From NCBI GenBank assembly GCA_023105745.1, contig JALGQZ010000015.1, positions 23,355,499-23,419,498 of the forward strand: a stretch of 64,000 nucleotides of DNA, read 5' to 3'. The position numbers were made by a program, and so were the translations under genes. This document shows positions 43,786-55,500 of this stretch, piece after piece. Position 1 is the stretch's first letter. Every line of letters begins with the position of its first letter. This DNA comes from Austropuccinia psidii (lineage: Eukaryota > Basidiomycota > Pucciniomycetes > Pucciniales > Sphaerophragmiaceae). The notes beneath the pieces are model-generated. The model ran no database searches. It was not told the origin of the DNA and saw nothing but the letters and a program-made list of their open reading frames with translations.

Positions 43786-45215
43786 TGTCGGTATCATACT
43801 ATGATAAAGGTATAACTAGGCTAATTACAACTTTAACTGTGTATGTGACACGACAGAAAATGATTAAAAAAAGATTTATAAAGGTTTATAATAAGATAAA
43901 AGGGTTCTACTATTGAGAAATAGTGGTGGTGAGCGCTATTGAGAACCCTGGGTGCAGGCTTTATCTGTTGGATTACAATAATAAAGTCTACAATAATTAA
44001 AGATTATAATTATACCTGATTATTTAACCAAGAGTAAAACTGTTTTTGACAGTTTACTACGTAGGTTATTCAAGAGCAGGATGAGGAGAGGATTTTGGCT
44101 GTGAAAAGCCCTCCTTTTATCCTGAAATTGGGGTGGAAAGGCTGCTAGACCTTTCCACGTAGAGGAAGTGAAGATTTTTCACTCTCTATGACAGGCTTGT
44201 GGTTTGAAAACAGCCTGTATACCCTGTATTGGGCTCAGATGTGGTTTTGAAACCACATCTGGGCAGGTTTCACCAATCCAGGGTGAAAATTTTCATCTGG
44301 GGACCTCACAACCTGATTCTGACGTGTATGACGGGTAGAATGCTGTATAGAAACTGTATGGGACCCCAGTATTGACTGACATATGAGGTATTGAAGTAAA
44401 AACATGCTTCTTTGTCTATTTGACACCTCATATTCATGGTTATGGGATAGTATCCCATGGTAAGGCTGTATCTGACAGCAGGTGGGATTTTGACCTTAAA
44501 ATGCTCATAACTCTGTCAGTTTTTCAGATATCAAGCTCAACGTTGGTTCATTGAATAGCTCGGTATGAGCTCTACACAATGGTACCCAACTTTACATGGT
44601 TATCATTAAATATGACAAAGTTGTCCCATGTACAAGTATTTTTGTACATTGGCGTGGTCTGGTCAAAAGCTGTATTAAGCTTGTTTGGCCAATAATTTCT
44701 GTTGTAGTTGAGTTATGAGGAAATGGATGGCACCATCAGATAGCCCTGATTGTGCTCTTTCCAAAAAGACCCCACTTCAGGTATCTCACACTAAAACTGT
44801 AAAAGTTAGATGAGAGGTGAATGTTTTGTTCACCCTTATTTGGTCTGAATTTGACCATAACTCAAGTAATACTGGTGCTAGCTCAGTTTGTCTGGTACCA
44901 TTGGATAGCCCTGGCTTAGAGCTTCATCCTGAGTACCCATTTGATGGGGTTAAGCCTCTCCTTCTAGATTTTAGATGAGAGGTGAAAATTAAGGTTTATG
45001 CTCAGCACTAACTTTGAGCAGGAATAACTTTGTTATTTCTTGTCCTATGGTGATGGGACTTATATTTTCAGAAGGGGGTGAGTTTCCTCTTTCGTTTTAT
45101 ACCTTTTGAGCTAATTTGGCTCAGCTCCATGTTTTGGTGGTATTTTGGCTATACCATTGGTTTATGGTATTTTGGCTGTCATGCTTGTGCTCTGGTTTTG
45201 AGTCACAGGCTGACA
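43786..45215 (-). repeat. Internal 5' LTR of E4
   Basis: 1430 bp, TGTCGGTATC to AGGCTGACA on the plus strand. It is more diverged from the 35981 LTR than expected for a pair and is followed at once by a truncated third LTR. Best read as the 5' LTR of a second element that recombined with E4. Confidence 0.8.
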
Positions 45216-45703
45216 GATATGAAGAAGTGGATGGCACCATCAGATAGCCCTGATTGTGCTCTTTCTAAAAAGAACCCACTTCAAGTATCCCACAATAAAA
45301 CTGTAGAAGTTAGATGAGAGGTGAATGTTTTGTTCACCCTTATTTGGCCTGAAATTGACCATAACTCCAGTAATATTGGTGCTAGCTCAGTTTGGCTGGT
45401 ACCATTGGATATCCCTGGCTTAGAGATTAATTTTGAGTACCCATTTGATGGGGTTAAGCCTCTCCTTCTAGATTTTAGATGAGAGGTGAAAATTAAGGTT
45501 TATCCTCAGCAATAACTTTGTTATCTTTTTTTCTATGGTGATGGGACTTATGTTTTCAGAAAGAGGTGAGTTTCCCCTTTCTTTTGATACCTTTTGAGCT
45601 GATTTGGCTCAGCTCCATGTTTTGGTGGTATGTTGGCTATACCATTGGTTTATGGTATTTTGGCTGTCATGCTTGTGCTCTGGTTTTGAGTCACAGGCTG
45701 ACA
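45216..45703 (-). repeat. Truncated outer LTR of E4
   Basis: 488 bp matching the U3 start of the family LTR. It shares diagnostic bases with 35981-37419 (AAGTATCCCACA, GGCCTGAAATTGACC, ACTCCAGTAAT) rather than with 43786-45215. It is followed by GTTTG at 45704-45708, the partner of 35976-35980, so it is the true outer end of the E4 insertion. Confidence 0.8.
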
Positions 45704-45708
45704 GTTTG

Positions 45709-47788
45709 AAAACTGGTACCACCCAAAACCTCCCCTGAAACACTTAAAACCTTTCGGATGCAAAGCCTGGATCCGAATTCCACCACAATTATGTACTCAG
45801 AAGTTTGCCCCTGTCTCATGGGAAGGAGTACTTCTAGGCTATGAAAACAATGGATCCAGTTATAGAATACTCAGAAGTTGGGACCAAGCCATGGTAATAA
45901 GCAGGCATGTGGCTTTTGAAGAAAAAAGTTTCCCTTCAATTTCCTCTCAAAGCACCATTCCAACCAGCTCTGATCTCAGATCTGTTTTTCTGTACTCCAA
46001 CAGCAACGCAAGAGAGTCAACACACACAAACCTTCCTGAACCAATCTCTGAACAGTTGGAACTACTGACCAAAGAGGAAGAAGAGCAAGAGTCCTTATCA
46101 GAAGCTCCAGAATTTCAACCTAGCAGAATCAAAGTCATCGGCCAAAGGAATCCCACTCTGATCAGTAGTGATATCAACCCAGCAAACATCCTCTCATTTT
46201 GTAGAAGACCAAGAACCAACCTCATTCAAACCAGGGTAGATGAAGTCCCGAATTCCTACAACAAAGCCCTATGCATACTGAAAAAGGAGAAGTGGGACAA
46301 AGCAATTCAGACTGAGCTGAGGAACATAGAGAAACTGAAGGTATAGACTCCCTGCTCTTGAACTACTGAGGACAACCCAATCACCTGCACTTGGACATTC
46401 AAGATAAAAAAGGATGCTACAGGGAACCCTGTTGAATACAAGGCCCGTCTCTGTGCACAAGGCTTTCAAAAAATCCCAGGAATTGACTAACAACACAAAT
46501 TCTCTCCAACTGGCCAACTATGCTCTCTCTGCTTCCAATCACTATCAGTTCCACCAGATTGACATCAAAAGTGTGTTTCTGAATGCCCCACTTGAAGATG
46601 ATGTGGCAATAGAAGTCCCACAGGGCCTAACTCTCAAAAAGATCTCCCTAGTTCTCCAACTGATTAAAGCTCTCTATGGGCTAAGACAATCTCCCCTGGC
46701 CTGGCATAACCATCTCTCTAAATGGCTGATAGGAGTTAATTTCACCCAATCCGTCTCTGACCCCTGTGTGTTCTGGAAACCAGCTCCAGATCCCATCTGG
46801 ATTTACATTCATGTAGAGGACCTTGCTTTATTTGGTCCAAATCTCGACCGATTCCAGAAACTCATACAAAAGCACTTTGAAATGAAGGATCTCAGGGAAG
46901 CCAACTTGCTCCTCAGAATAACCGTTCACCAGGTCCAAAACGGCTTCTCCCTGTCACAAACCCACTACTTCAATGAACTGGCTGAAACATTAGATATTTC
47001 TGAGCTTACTCCATCAAACACTCCACTGAAACCTCACCTTCTACTTCTACCTGCCTCTATTGCAGAAATCAAAGAATTTTAGAATACCAGAATAAACTAT
47101 TGAAGCGCTGTAGGCTCTTTAAACTACATCAGATCTAACACAAGGCCAGATATCACATTTTCAGTGAGCCACCTCTCCCAATTCCTCCAGAATCCTGGGA
47201 TTCTCTATTTGAAAGCCTTTCTTCAAGTCTTATGATACTTGTTTCATACAAGGCACCTCTCCCTGCATTACCACCGTCAAGAAAACAATCAGATCATCAG
47301 CTATGCTGATGCAGATTGGGGAAACAACCCAGTCTCTGGCTATGTGGTAAGCAGAAATCACCACCTCATCTCATGGCGCTCCAAGAGACAAAGCACTGTC
47401 TCCCACTCAATCATGGAAGCCAAGTACAAGGCCCTATCTGACATCACAAAATAAACCATGTGGTTCCTCAACCTCTGTAAGGAAATAAATCTCCCTCTCT
47501 CTAACAAACCCATTATCCTGAATGACAACAAAGGGGCTATTGACCTGGCTCTCTGCAAAGCAAACCACAACAGTTTCAAGACCAAACACATGGACATCAA
47601 ACTCCACTATATCCAAGAACTCTTGCAAGACAAAAAAATCAAACTTCAACATGTCTCAACACAGAACATGATTGCCAATTTTCTAACTAAAGAAGTAGGT
47701 AAGACTTCCCTAAAGAACTCCCCCATTTCACTCAACCTCATGCCTAACTCAGCGTGCTCTCTCCCTGATAGTACATTGCAAGGGGGAG
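45709..47788 (+). pseudogene. Copia integrase end, reverse transcriptase and RNase H
   Basis: Resumes the Copia frame: ENWYHPKPPLKHLKPFGCKAW and VSWEGVLLGYENNGSSYRIL (integrase C-terminus), then a linker to 46346. RT begins with TWTFKIKKDATGNPVEYKA and is broken by a stop near 46487. The frame from 46414 gives FHQIDIKSVFLNAPLEDD and LIKALYGLRQSPLAWH. The catalytic box reads IYIHVEDLALFG, where Copia elements normally have two Asp, so the first is now Glu. A frameshifted link precedes RNase H (YADADWGNNP, WRSKRQSTVSHSIMEAKY, stop, NDNKGAIDLALC, TKHMDIKLHYIQE). A purine run, AAGGGGGAG, precedes the 3' LTR. Confidence 0.85.
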
Positions 47789-48134
47789 TGTTAGATTTCC
47801 ACAGCTCTTCCCCGGACTGAAACCTAATCTAAGTATATGTTAGGGTCTGGTCCACATCTCCCTCCTGTTTATTATCTCCCGCTCCCTTCCTCTTACAGAA
47901 TCCAACCATCCTTTCCTAGTTTGCTCCTCTTCCCCGTCACATAAAAAAAAACTCACACTTTTCCTTCAACACATTTTTTCTTTTTGTTTTGTATCTCTCT
48001 CTACTCACAAGTCTGCTGTTTCATACTATGGTCCTGTGAGCCCACTAATACCATAAGACCATCACCTTTGCATGTGCTGTTTATCACTTCTCATTCATTG
48101 TTTGTCCTTAGTTTCAAATTTTCCAACATCAATA
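47789..48134 (+). repeat. 3' LTR of the Copia element
   Basis: 346 bp, about 90% identical by eye to 13991-14334. The ATGAA target duplication follows at 48135-48139. Confidence 0.85.
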
Positions 48135-48189
48135 ATGAAGAGGTGGGATAATGGATAATATGCTCATTGGCTATATCAGATTGTGGTAC

Positions 48190-48618
48190 AATACTTTTTG
48201 GGTGGTACGGAATGTGAGGCTTTAAGATATGACTACATATCCAAAAAGGTCACAAAATAACTTTACAATAGTAAGAATTCAAAATACTATCTTAAAATAA
48301 GTAGAAATGTCATAAATACACAGAAATTCTTCATTACCTCAGAATCTAATTGATAAACATGTGAAACAAGCTTGAAAACATCTTCCCCATGTTAAGATAT
48401 TTTTATGTCATACCTGTAAAAATAATACTTACTTTTAATAATTAAAAATTCAATAAAAAGGCATAAGTTCTTGTTTATCTCAGAAACCAATGGAACAACA
48501 TGGGAAATTAATTTCACCATTGCATTCCCCATTAAATATAAAATTTTTTTGTCCACTCTTTAAATGCAATACCTAAGTAAATAACCTGAATATATGGACT
48601 TTTATGGTCAGCACATAT
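48190..48618. repeat. Dispersed repeat X, copy 1
   Basis: Aligns loosely with 52395-52850. Shared landmarks are CCAAAAAGGTCACAA, ACCAATGGAACAACATG...CCCCAT and CTGAATATATG...TTTATGGTCA. Within it a subunit with AACATGTGAAA and CCCCAT recurs. It has no coding potential and is probably part of an old LTR. Confidence 0.5.
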
Positions 48619-49530
48619 TGTCAGACTGTGACTCAAAACCTGAGCGCAAGCATGACAGCGAAATACCATAAACCAATGGTAAAGTTGAGATACCACCAAA
48701 AAATTGGGGCTCAGACAAACCAGGTCAAGAGGTACAACACAAATAGGAAACTAACCTCTTTCCAAATATACTAGTCCCATCATTATAGGACAAAGAAGAA
48801 CAAAGTTATTCCTGCTCAAAGTTGTTGCTGAGCATAAACCTTAATTTTCACCTCACATCTGAAATCCAGAGGAAGAGGCTTAAACCCAGCAAATGGGTAT
48901 TCAAATTGAATCTATCAGTCAAGGCAAATAAATTTTACTAGCCAAATTGAGCTAACACCAAAATTACAAACATTATGGTCAAAATAAGGTTAAATAAGGG
49001 TGAATAAAATATTCACCTCTCATGTAGCTTCTACAGTTCAGGTGTGAGATACTTAAAGTGGGGTCATTTTGGAAAGATCAAAGTCAGCGCTATCTGATTG
49101 TGCCATTCATTTCCCCATATCCCATTTACAAAAAAAGGTATGGAGCAAACAAGCTCCATACAGATATTGAGAAAATGGTATATCTGAATAACAAAGTTGG
49201 ACATGGCATAGCTTTGTCATATTCAATGTTACCCATTCCAAATGAGGTAACATTGTGTACATATCATCCAGGGTTACACAATAAACCACCTTTGATCTCA
49301 ATATCTCAAAGCAGTTTTAAGGTTAAAGTCCCACAATTGGGCCAATACACCTTTTCTGTGGGATAATATCCCATAATCATGATTATGAAGTGTCAATAGA
49401 GAGATAAGCATTTTCATACTTCAATAACTCAGAGCTCATTCAATACTGGCACTCCATACAGGTTTTATACATCATTCTACATGTCATACACATCAGAAGA
49501 GGCCTGTGTGGTCCCCAAATGAAAGCTTGC
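48619..49530 (+). repeat. Truncated old LTR of the E1-E4 family
   Basis: Begins TGTCAGACTGTGACTC and follows the family LTR for about 0.9 kb up to the region before the palindromes, then similarity stops. It is strongly diverged from E1-E4 LTRs, so an old copy. No partner is found. Confidence 0.7.
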
Positions 49531-50870
49531 AGGCATTTTATGTTTCATTTTTAATTAAAAATGGTCCCAGTGCACCCCTTATGTGTTTTTAACAAAACAC
49601 TACTTGTTATTCCAAATTTATGGCCAAAGGAGGCAAGTTTTTAGTAAAATCACATAAGCTCTTACATGTTTTTTAGCAATTTGCTTACGTGTTTTTACCA
49701 ATACCCTTTATTTATTCTTCAATTAATAAAGGTTTACTTAAATTAGAAATTAATAATGATATTAAGCTGGAGAATAAAACTAAAAACTGGAATTATCAAT
49801 CCTTCATGTTTAAATTTGTGTTCACTTTTGTAATACACCTGCACATTTTGAAATCTTGATTTAAAATATTTCAATTCCTCAGAAATTTTAATCTGCACAC
49901 AACACTCTGATTTCAACACAGAAATTAATGATAAACACCACATGTAGTGAGAATTAAATAAATTTCTCAAGGATTCTCACACCCCCATACATAAAAGACT
50001 AAAATTTAATTTAACCTTGGAGTTTACCTACAGAAATTTCATCCAGTTGTGACCTACCCTGAAGTTTGATATGAAATCCACCAGTTAAATGAAATAAATT
50101 TCCATAAGTATCAGAAAAAATATTAAAAGAAAGTTCACTCACCCTTTTCTCAAAAGATATTCTTTTTCAATGATTTTATTGAAAATTGTGTTTTTAATTT
50201 TATTTTTTAATGAAAATGGTATTTTTACAATCTTGTTAATTATAATTTAAAAACCTATTGTGATAATTATCTAGTGATTATATTATAATATTTTATGGTC
50301 TTTTTCAGTATATTGAGATATCTGTAATAATAATAACTTCAATCATAAAAAAACCAATTCAAAATTCACAGTTTAATCCATCTGGATTAATCATATTATA
50401 ATAGTCCAAGAAGAGCTCCATAATAATATCTTTTCTCAGAAACCTCAGTATCATATTAGGATTATCCCAAAATGGGAGAAACACCTCATGAAGAGGACTT
50501 ACCTGTAAAGTATGGTATACCAGCTGGTACACCTAGAAAAACAAAATAGTAACAGACTAATTTGACAAATTATGAAAGGAATTATTCTAAGTTAAAAAGC
50601 TGTTTGAAATGTAGAGAAGTAATTAATTTATTCAGGATACATATAAGAATCACCCTAAAATACTGAAGCAATCAGAGAAGGAATATTTAATGAGGAAATC
50701 CTCTAAGAAAAGGAAGGGATCACTTTGAAAGAAAGCCCTCAGGAGAGTCTTCTAGAGACTTAGTAAGATTCTGTGAGATTCTCAAAAAGGAGTGGAAAAG
50801 GAAGGAGAAAGAATTGAAACCAGAAAATAGACCAACGGATGAAGAAAATAGCATTGCAGGTGTCAGGTGA
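49531..50870. other. AT-rich stretch with a short coding-like relic
   Basis: No supported gene. Near 50741-50868 the plus strand reads ESSRDLVRFCEILKKEWK and then a charged KEKELKPENRPTDEENSIA. It looks like a fragment of a protein (possibly a gag) cut by the solo LTR that follows. The family is unrecognised. Confidence 0.3.
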
Positions 50871-52258
50871 GTCTATTTTAAAGATTGTAAAATAGTATAT
50901 GGAGCGTTTACTATGACTCTGACATAGTGTTGATAATATAAAGAGAATGGTTATAGTAAGATTTGGGATTTACTTTAGAGATATGGTGGTGGTGAGCATT
51001 TCTGAAAGTTCTGGGTGCACTTATTATCAATTAATTAGCTATATAAGAAGTAAAATCCTAATATTAGAGTATAACCTTATTGTTTTCAAACAGTACAGCT
51101 GTTGTGTAATGTTCTAATATGTAGGAGATCAAGAGAATTATGGGGGTTCTCCTTTGGAATAGAAAAGGTCCCTTTTTATCCTGAAACTGGGTGGAAAGGG
51201 CCTCTGTACCTGCTCACAAAAGAAGAGTGAAGAATTTTCACTTCCAAGGACTGGTTTGTGGTTTTCACATAACCTTTATAGTCTAAATTATGCTCAGATG
51301 TGGCTTTGAAACCACATCTGGGCAGTTTTAATCAATACAGGGTAAAAACTTTCATTTGGGGACCACATAGCCCTCTACTGATGTGTTTTACAAGTATAAT
51401 TCTGTAAAGAACCTGTATGGGGATCCCATACAGGCTAAAATGCAAGTTTTTGAAGGATGAACAAGCTCGTTTGTGGAATTGACACCTCATATTCAAGGCT
51501 TTTAGATAGTATCCCATAGTACAGGTGTCTTGACCAAACTGTGGGAATTCAACCTGAAAAAAGTCCCACAGCTTTTTCAGTTTTCAAGATATTTAGCTCA
51601 AAGCTTATTCATTGTGTAGCCCTGAATAAGCTCTACACAATGGTAAATCATTTAGTATGGCAAAGTTGTTCCACATTTAAGTTCCATTGTTCAGATATGG
51701 ATTTCTCTTAAATACTTTTTGGAGTTTGTTTGCTTCATAGCTTATGTTATAACTGAGTCATGAGGAAGAAAATGCACCAAAAGAAATACCTGATTTTTCT
51801 CACTCTAAAGAGACCCCACTTTAGGTGTCCCACACTAAAGATGTAGAATTTAGATGGGAGGTGAATATTTTATCCACTCTTATTCAGCTTTATATTTGCC
51901 ATACCTTCTATAGTTTTGATGCTAGCTCAATTTTGGCAGTACCATTGGATAGCCCTAGCTGAGAGATTCAATTTTAGAACCCATTCAATGGGTTTCAGCC
52001 TCTTTCTGTGGATTTTACATTAGAGTTTAAAATTGAGGTCTATTCTCAGCAATTGCTTTGAGCCTGAATAACGTTTGTATTCTTTGTCCTATGATTATGG
52101 GAGTTTTATATTTGGAAACAGGTGGATTTAATATTTCTTTGAATACCTTTTATGAGCCATTTTGGCTCAGTTATGCTTTGGGTGGTATCTTGATCTACCA
52201 TTTTTTATGGTATTTTTGCTGTCATCCTTGTGCTCTGGTTTTGAGTCACAGCCTGCCC
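50871..52258 (-). repeat. Old solo LTR of the E1-E4 family
   Basis: About 1388 bp from TGTCAGGTGAGTC to a decayed GCCTGCCC end. It retains the GATGTGGCTTTGAAACCACATC palindrome near 51296-51317 and the GTGAAGAATTTTCAC relic near 51228. The flanks GCAGG (50866-50870) and CCAGG (52259-52263) match at four of five bases, consistent with an aged target duplication and LTR-LTR recombination. Confidence 0.7.
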
Positions 52259-52394
52259 CCAGGAGTATTAAGACTGAAATTATCTATCTCAGATATACCT
52301 TGATTCACTTCATATAGGAGCATTCATACTTAAATCATGGCACAAAATACTTTCCTCCCATAGATATGATTACAGAAATGACTAAGTAAAAATG

Positions 52395-52850
52395 GTGTGA
52401 GCCTTGGAGCTATGACCACATACCCAAAAAGGTCACAAGAAATATTTAAAATAATTATACATTAAAAATAATTACCTTAAAAGTACAAAAATGCCAAAAA
52501 TTGGCATAAAATTTGGTTCAACTTGAAAACCAATGAATAAACATGTGAAATAGATTATACCATTGGATTCCCCATGGTAAAATACACATATACAATTTTT
52601 ATGGCATATCTGTAAAGTAAATACTTAATAAGTTATAAGTAATAATACCTTATAAAAAACCTAAATCCTTAATTATTTCAAATACCAATGAAACAACATG
52701 TGAAATAAATGGTACCATTGGATTCTCCATAAAAGTCCATACATAAAAAAATTAATAAGGTAATCTCCAAAGTCAATACTTAAGGAGTTAAGCTGAATAT
52801 ATGCACTTTTTTGGTCAATGCATATATTCAAGGATTTTAGCTAATATCTT
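52395..52850. repeat. Dispersed repeat X, copy 2
   Basis: Counterpart of 48190-48618, in the same orientation. It contains two internal subunits with ACCAATGAA, AACATGTGAAATA and TACCATTGGATTC followed by CCAT, near 52540 and 52686. Confidence 0.5.
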
Positions 52851-54360
52851 TTGAAATATGCAGTATAGAGGGATGAACCAAAAACAAAGTCAGCACGTAA
52901 TTACTGTAGAGATACAGAAATGAACTTTAATTCACAAGTTATAAACAAGGCTAAAACCTGTAAGGGATTATTGATTAAAATAAATAGAGCTGTTGACCAC
53001 TTTGTTGTGAAAGTGGTCCAAACTTAAAAAAAAGTAGACAGTTGGAGTCTACTAGTTAATTTGTGAATAATGATGTATTTATTATTATAAAATTCAAGGT
53101 ATAACCCCTTGAAATCATGGTTTGAAGTTTAAAATATTAAATTTTGACAGAAAAGATGAGTTACAAGAAAAATCATCAAAAATAGAGTTTTGATGATGTA
53201 ATGTATTGCTCTTGGCAGCATAATAAGGTTATGCCAAGGTATTAGAATTCACTCTCAATTGCTGTAGCATGTAAAACTGAAAAGTTATTAAGAATCAAAG
53301 TTTGAGCTTAATTTGATCATCTATCATCACTCACTGTAACCTTAAATTAAGTTTAACAGCCATATTAGTGATACAATTGGTGAATACTATTAGTTTATGA
53401 TTAAAAATAATAAAATACCCAAATTTTGGGGTTCTGCCAAGCCTTGACGTCATCAAACTTAGAGTTATAGAGATAACTCTAAATAATGGCATAACAATGA
53501 GATAATATGGTTTGATCATGATGTAATCATCACCAAACCTTAAAATATTGATCAATTCCAGTGGATATTATCACTTCATGTCTGTTAGAAGCCTGTTGGA
53601 CTCTAGGAGGAAGGGATTCAATATAAATAGAGCCCTTTTTACTCTATTTCCCCCTCAGACGCTTACAAAACATTAAATCATTAAATAAAAAGGTAATTTC
53701 TCTATTATTTATATATAAAACTTTTATATTATTAAAGACCAAAGATAAAATTATGATAATATTCATCTTTGACGTGATTATTGCAATTATTTAATTGTTT
53801 TGTTTAAATTTCTCTTAAAAACCTCAATTCCACATAAAACCAAGAAAATTTGGAATTTCTCTTAAATTTTATTGTAACTACAATTTAAATAAGTTGTATT
53901 TACATTTCTAGGAATAAAATTATTCAAAATTATTATATCAAGTATTAAAAGTGGGTTATTTCTCTTATTGTAATAATTTTTCTCTATTATTACTTTTAAA
54001 AATGCTATAATTGATATAAATAGTATTTATATTAATTTATAACTTTAATATTGGGAATATTTTTGTTATTAATTGTTTTTTGTTAATAAAAAACAATTTT
54101 CTACGTCTTTATTATTTCTTGGTAACAATAATAAAGTGCTTTCAAATATATTAATTATCTTATATTAATATATTTATTTTATATATATTATTTTTTATAA
54201 TATGATTTATATTATTATATTTATTTAATAATATAATTATTTTACACCATAATTATAGTAATTCTTTATTATTATAATTCTTTTTATCTTATTTATTTCA
54301 TTTATAAGGACATTCATAGTACAAGAAGTAAAATATTAGTAATTTTTACTTATTTTTTCA
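52851..54360 (+). other. AT-rich region with an LTR-like promoter
   Basis: No gene. TATAAATA at 53622-53629 lies in GATTCAATATAAATAGAGCCC, followed by CTATTTCCCCCTCAG. The context resembles the Gypsy-2 LTR promoter at 12644 (TATAAATAGAGG then TTCTCTCCCCC). It may be an old LTR; no boundaries could be set. Confidence 0.35.
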
Positions 54361-55500
54361 TAGTTGAACCTTACAAATGGTATAGCTACAGTAAAAATTA
54401 AGGAAAATTTGAAATTGAATTTTTTGTTGAAAATTTCTATCAAATAGTAATAAGTAACATAGAAGAGTTACCAGAGAATGAAGGGAAAATTGGAAAAGAT
54501 ATAGAAACCCAAATAAATCTTTGCACTAAGGGTCAAGAAATCAGAAAATATATTGAAGGAATTCTAGGATATTAAACAGCTTATTGCATAAAAGTACAAT
54601 TAGATAAGAAATATGTGGCAAGGCGCCACCTTAAAGAAAATCAAAGACTTGATAAATGTCCAATTTATTCCCAAATATCCAAAAAGAAGGGGGAATTCCA
54701 AATATTACCAAATGGAAGAAATTAATGAGGAATATGGTGCAATCATAACCAAAAATATACCGTTATATAAGATGATATTAATAAAAATTAAGAAATATTG
54801 GTCTTTCTTGTTCAAGTGTAGGAGAACAAAGCTATGAGAAAGTGGTAATTAAAAATATCTTGTTCAAGCTCTGGTTGGAGGATATATAATAACTAGAAGG
54901 GATGTTTTGCAATTATATATTGAGGAAGATTTAGATGCCAAACTTCTCAGTCACAAAAAGAAAATCTTCTCACAGTGAAGCTCAATACAAAGGGACTAGG
55001 CTTGATTACAAAGGCTGGAAAGAATTTTTGAAAACAATGAAATATATTTGCCTCAAAATTAAGAATTCACAACCAGAAGAGCCAGTGAAAGAAGTATTGA
55101 GTCAATTAAGAATTATCTTAGAAAAACTTAATCTTAAAAATAGCAATTGAAGGGACAAGAATTTTAATTATGATAAGCATACTCCCCAGAATAATCAACA
55201 ATACAAGGAAAGAAGTCCTTTAACACCTGTAACATATAGCCACCAAATGTATATTCTTACACAAATTGTTCCAAAAAAACTTTCCAAATTTATTTCTCTA
55301 CAGAATAAGGTAAAAAATAAGGAATAGAAGATTTTCAGAAATGGGAAAATCAGAAACCAACACAAATTTCTCAAGCAAATGACCCATTTCCATGAAAACT
55401 TGTACTCAGAACAATGACACAAAGAGTTAAAAGACAAATTCAAACCCTCAGAAATTTATAATAAAAGTCAAATATCAACACATATTTTAGGGAGGAAATC
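54361..55500 (+). pseudogene. Coding-like relic of unknown family
   Basis: Plus-strand fragments read like one protein broken by stops and shifts: EELPENEGKIGKDIETQINL, then MWQGATLKKIKDLINVQFIP (54613-54837), then GWKEFLKTMKYICLKIKNSQ and PEEPVKEVLSQLRIILEKLN (54935-55150), then SPLTPVTYSHQMYILTQIVP. Lys- and Glu-rich and helical, it suits a gag of an old retroelement driven from the promoter near 53622, but no diagnostic motif is present. Confidence 0.3.
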
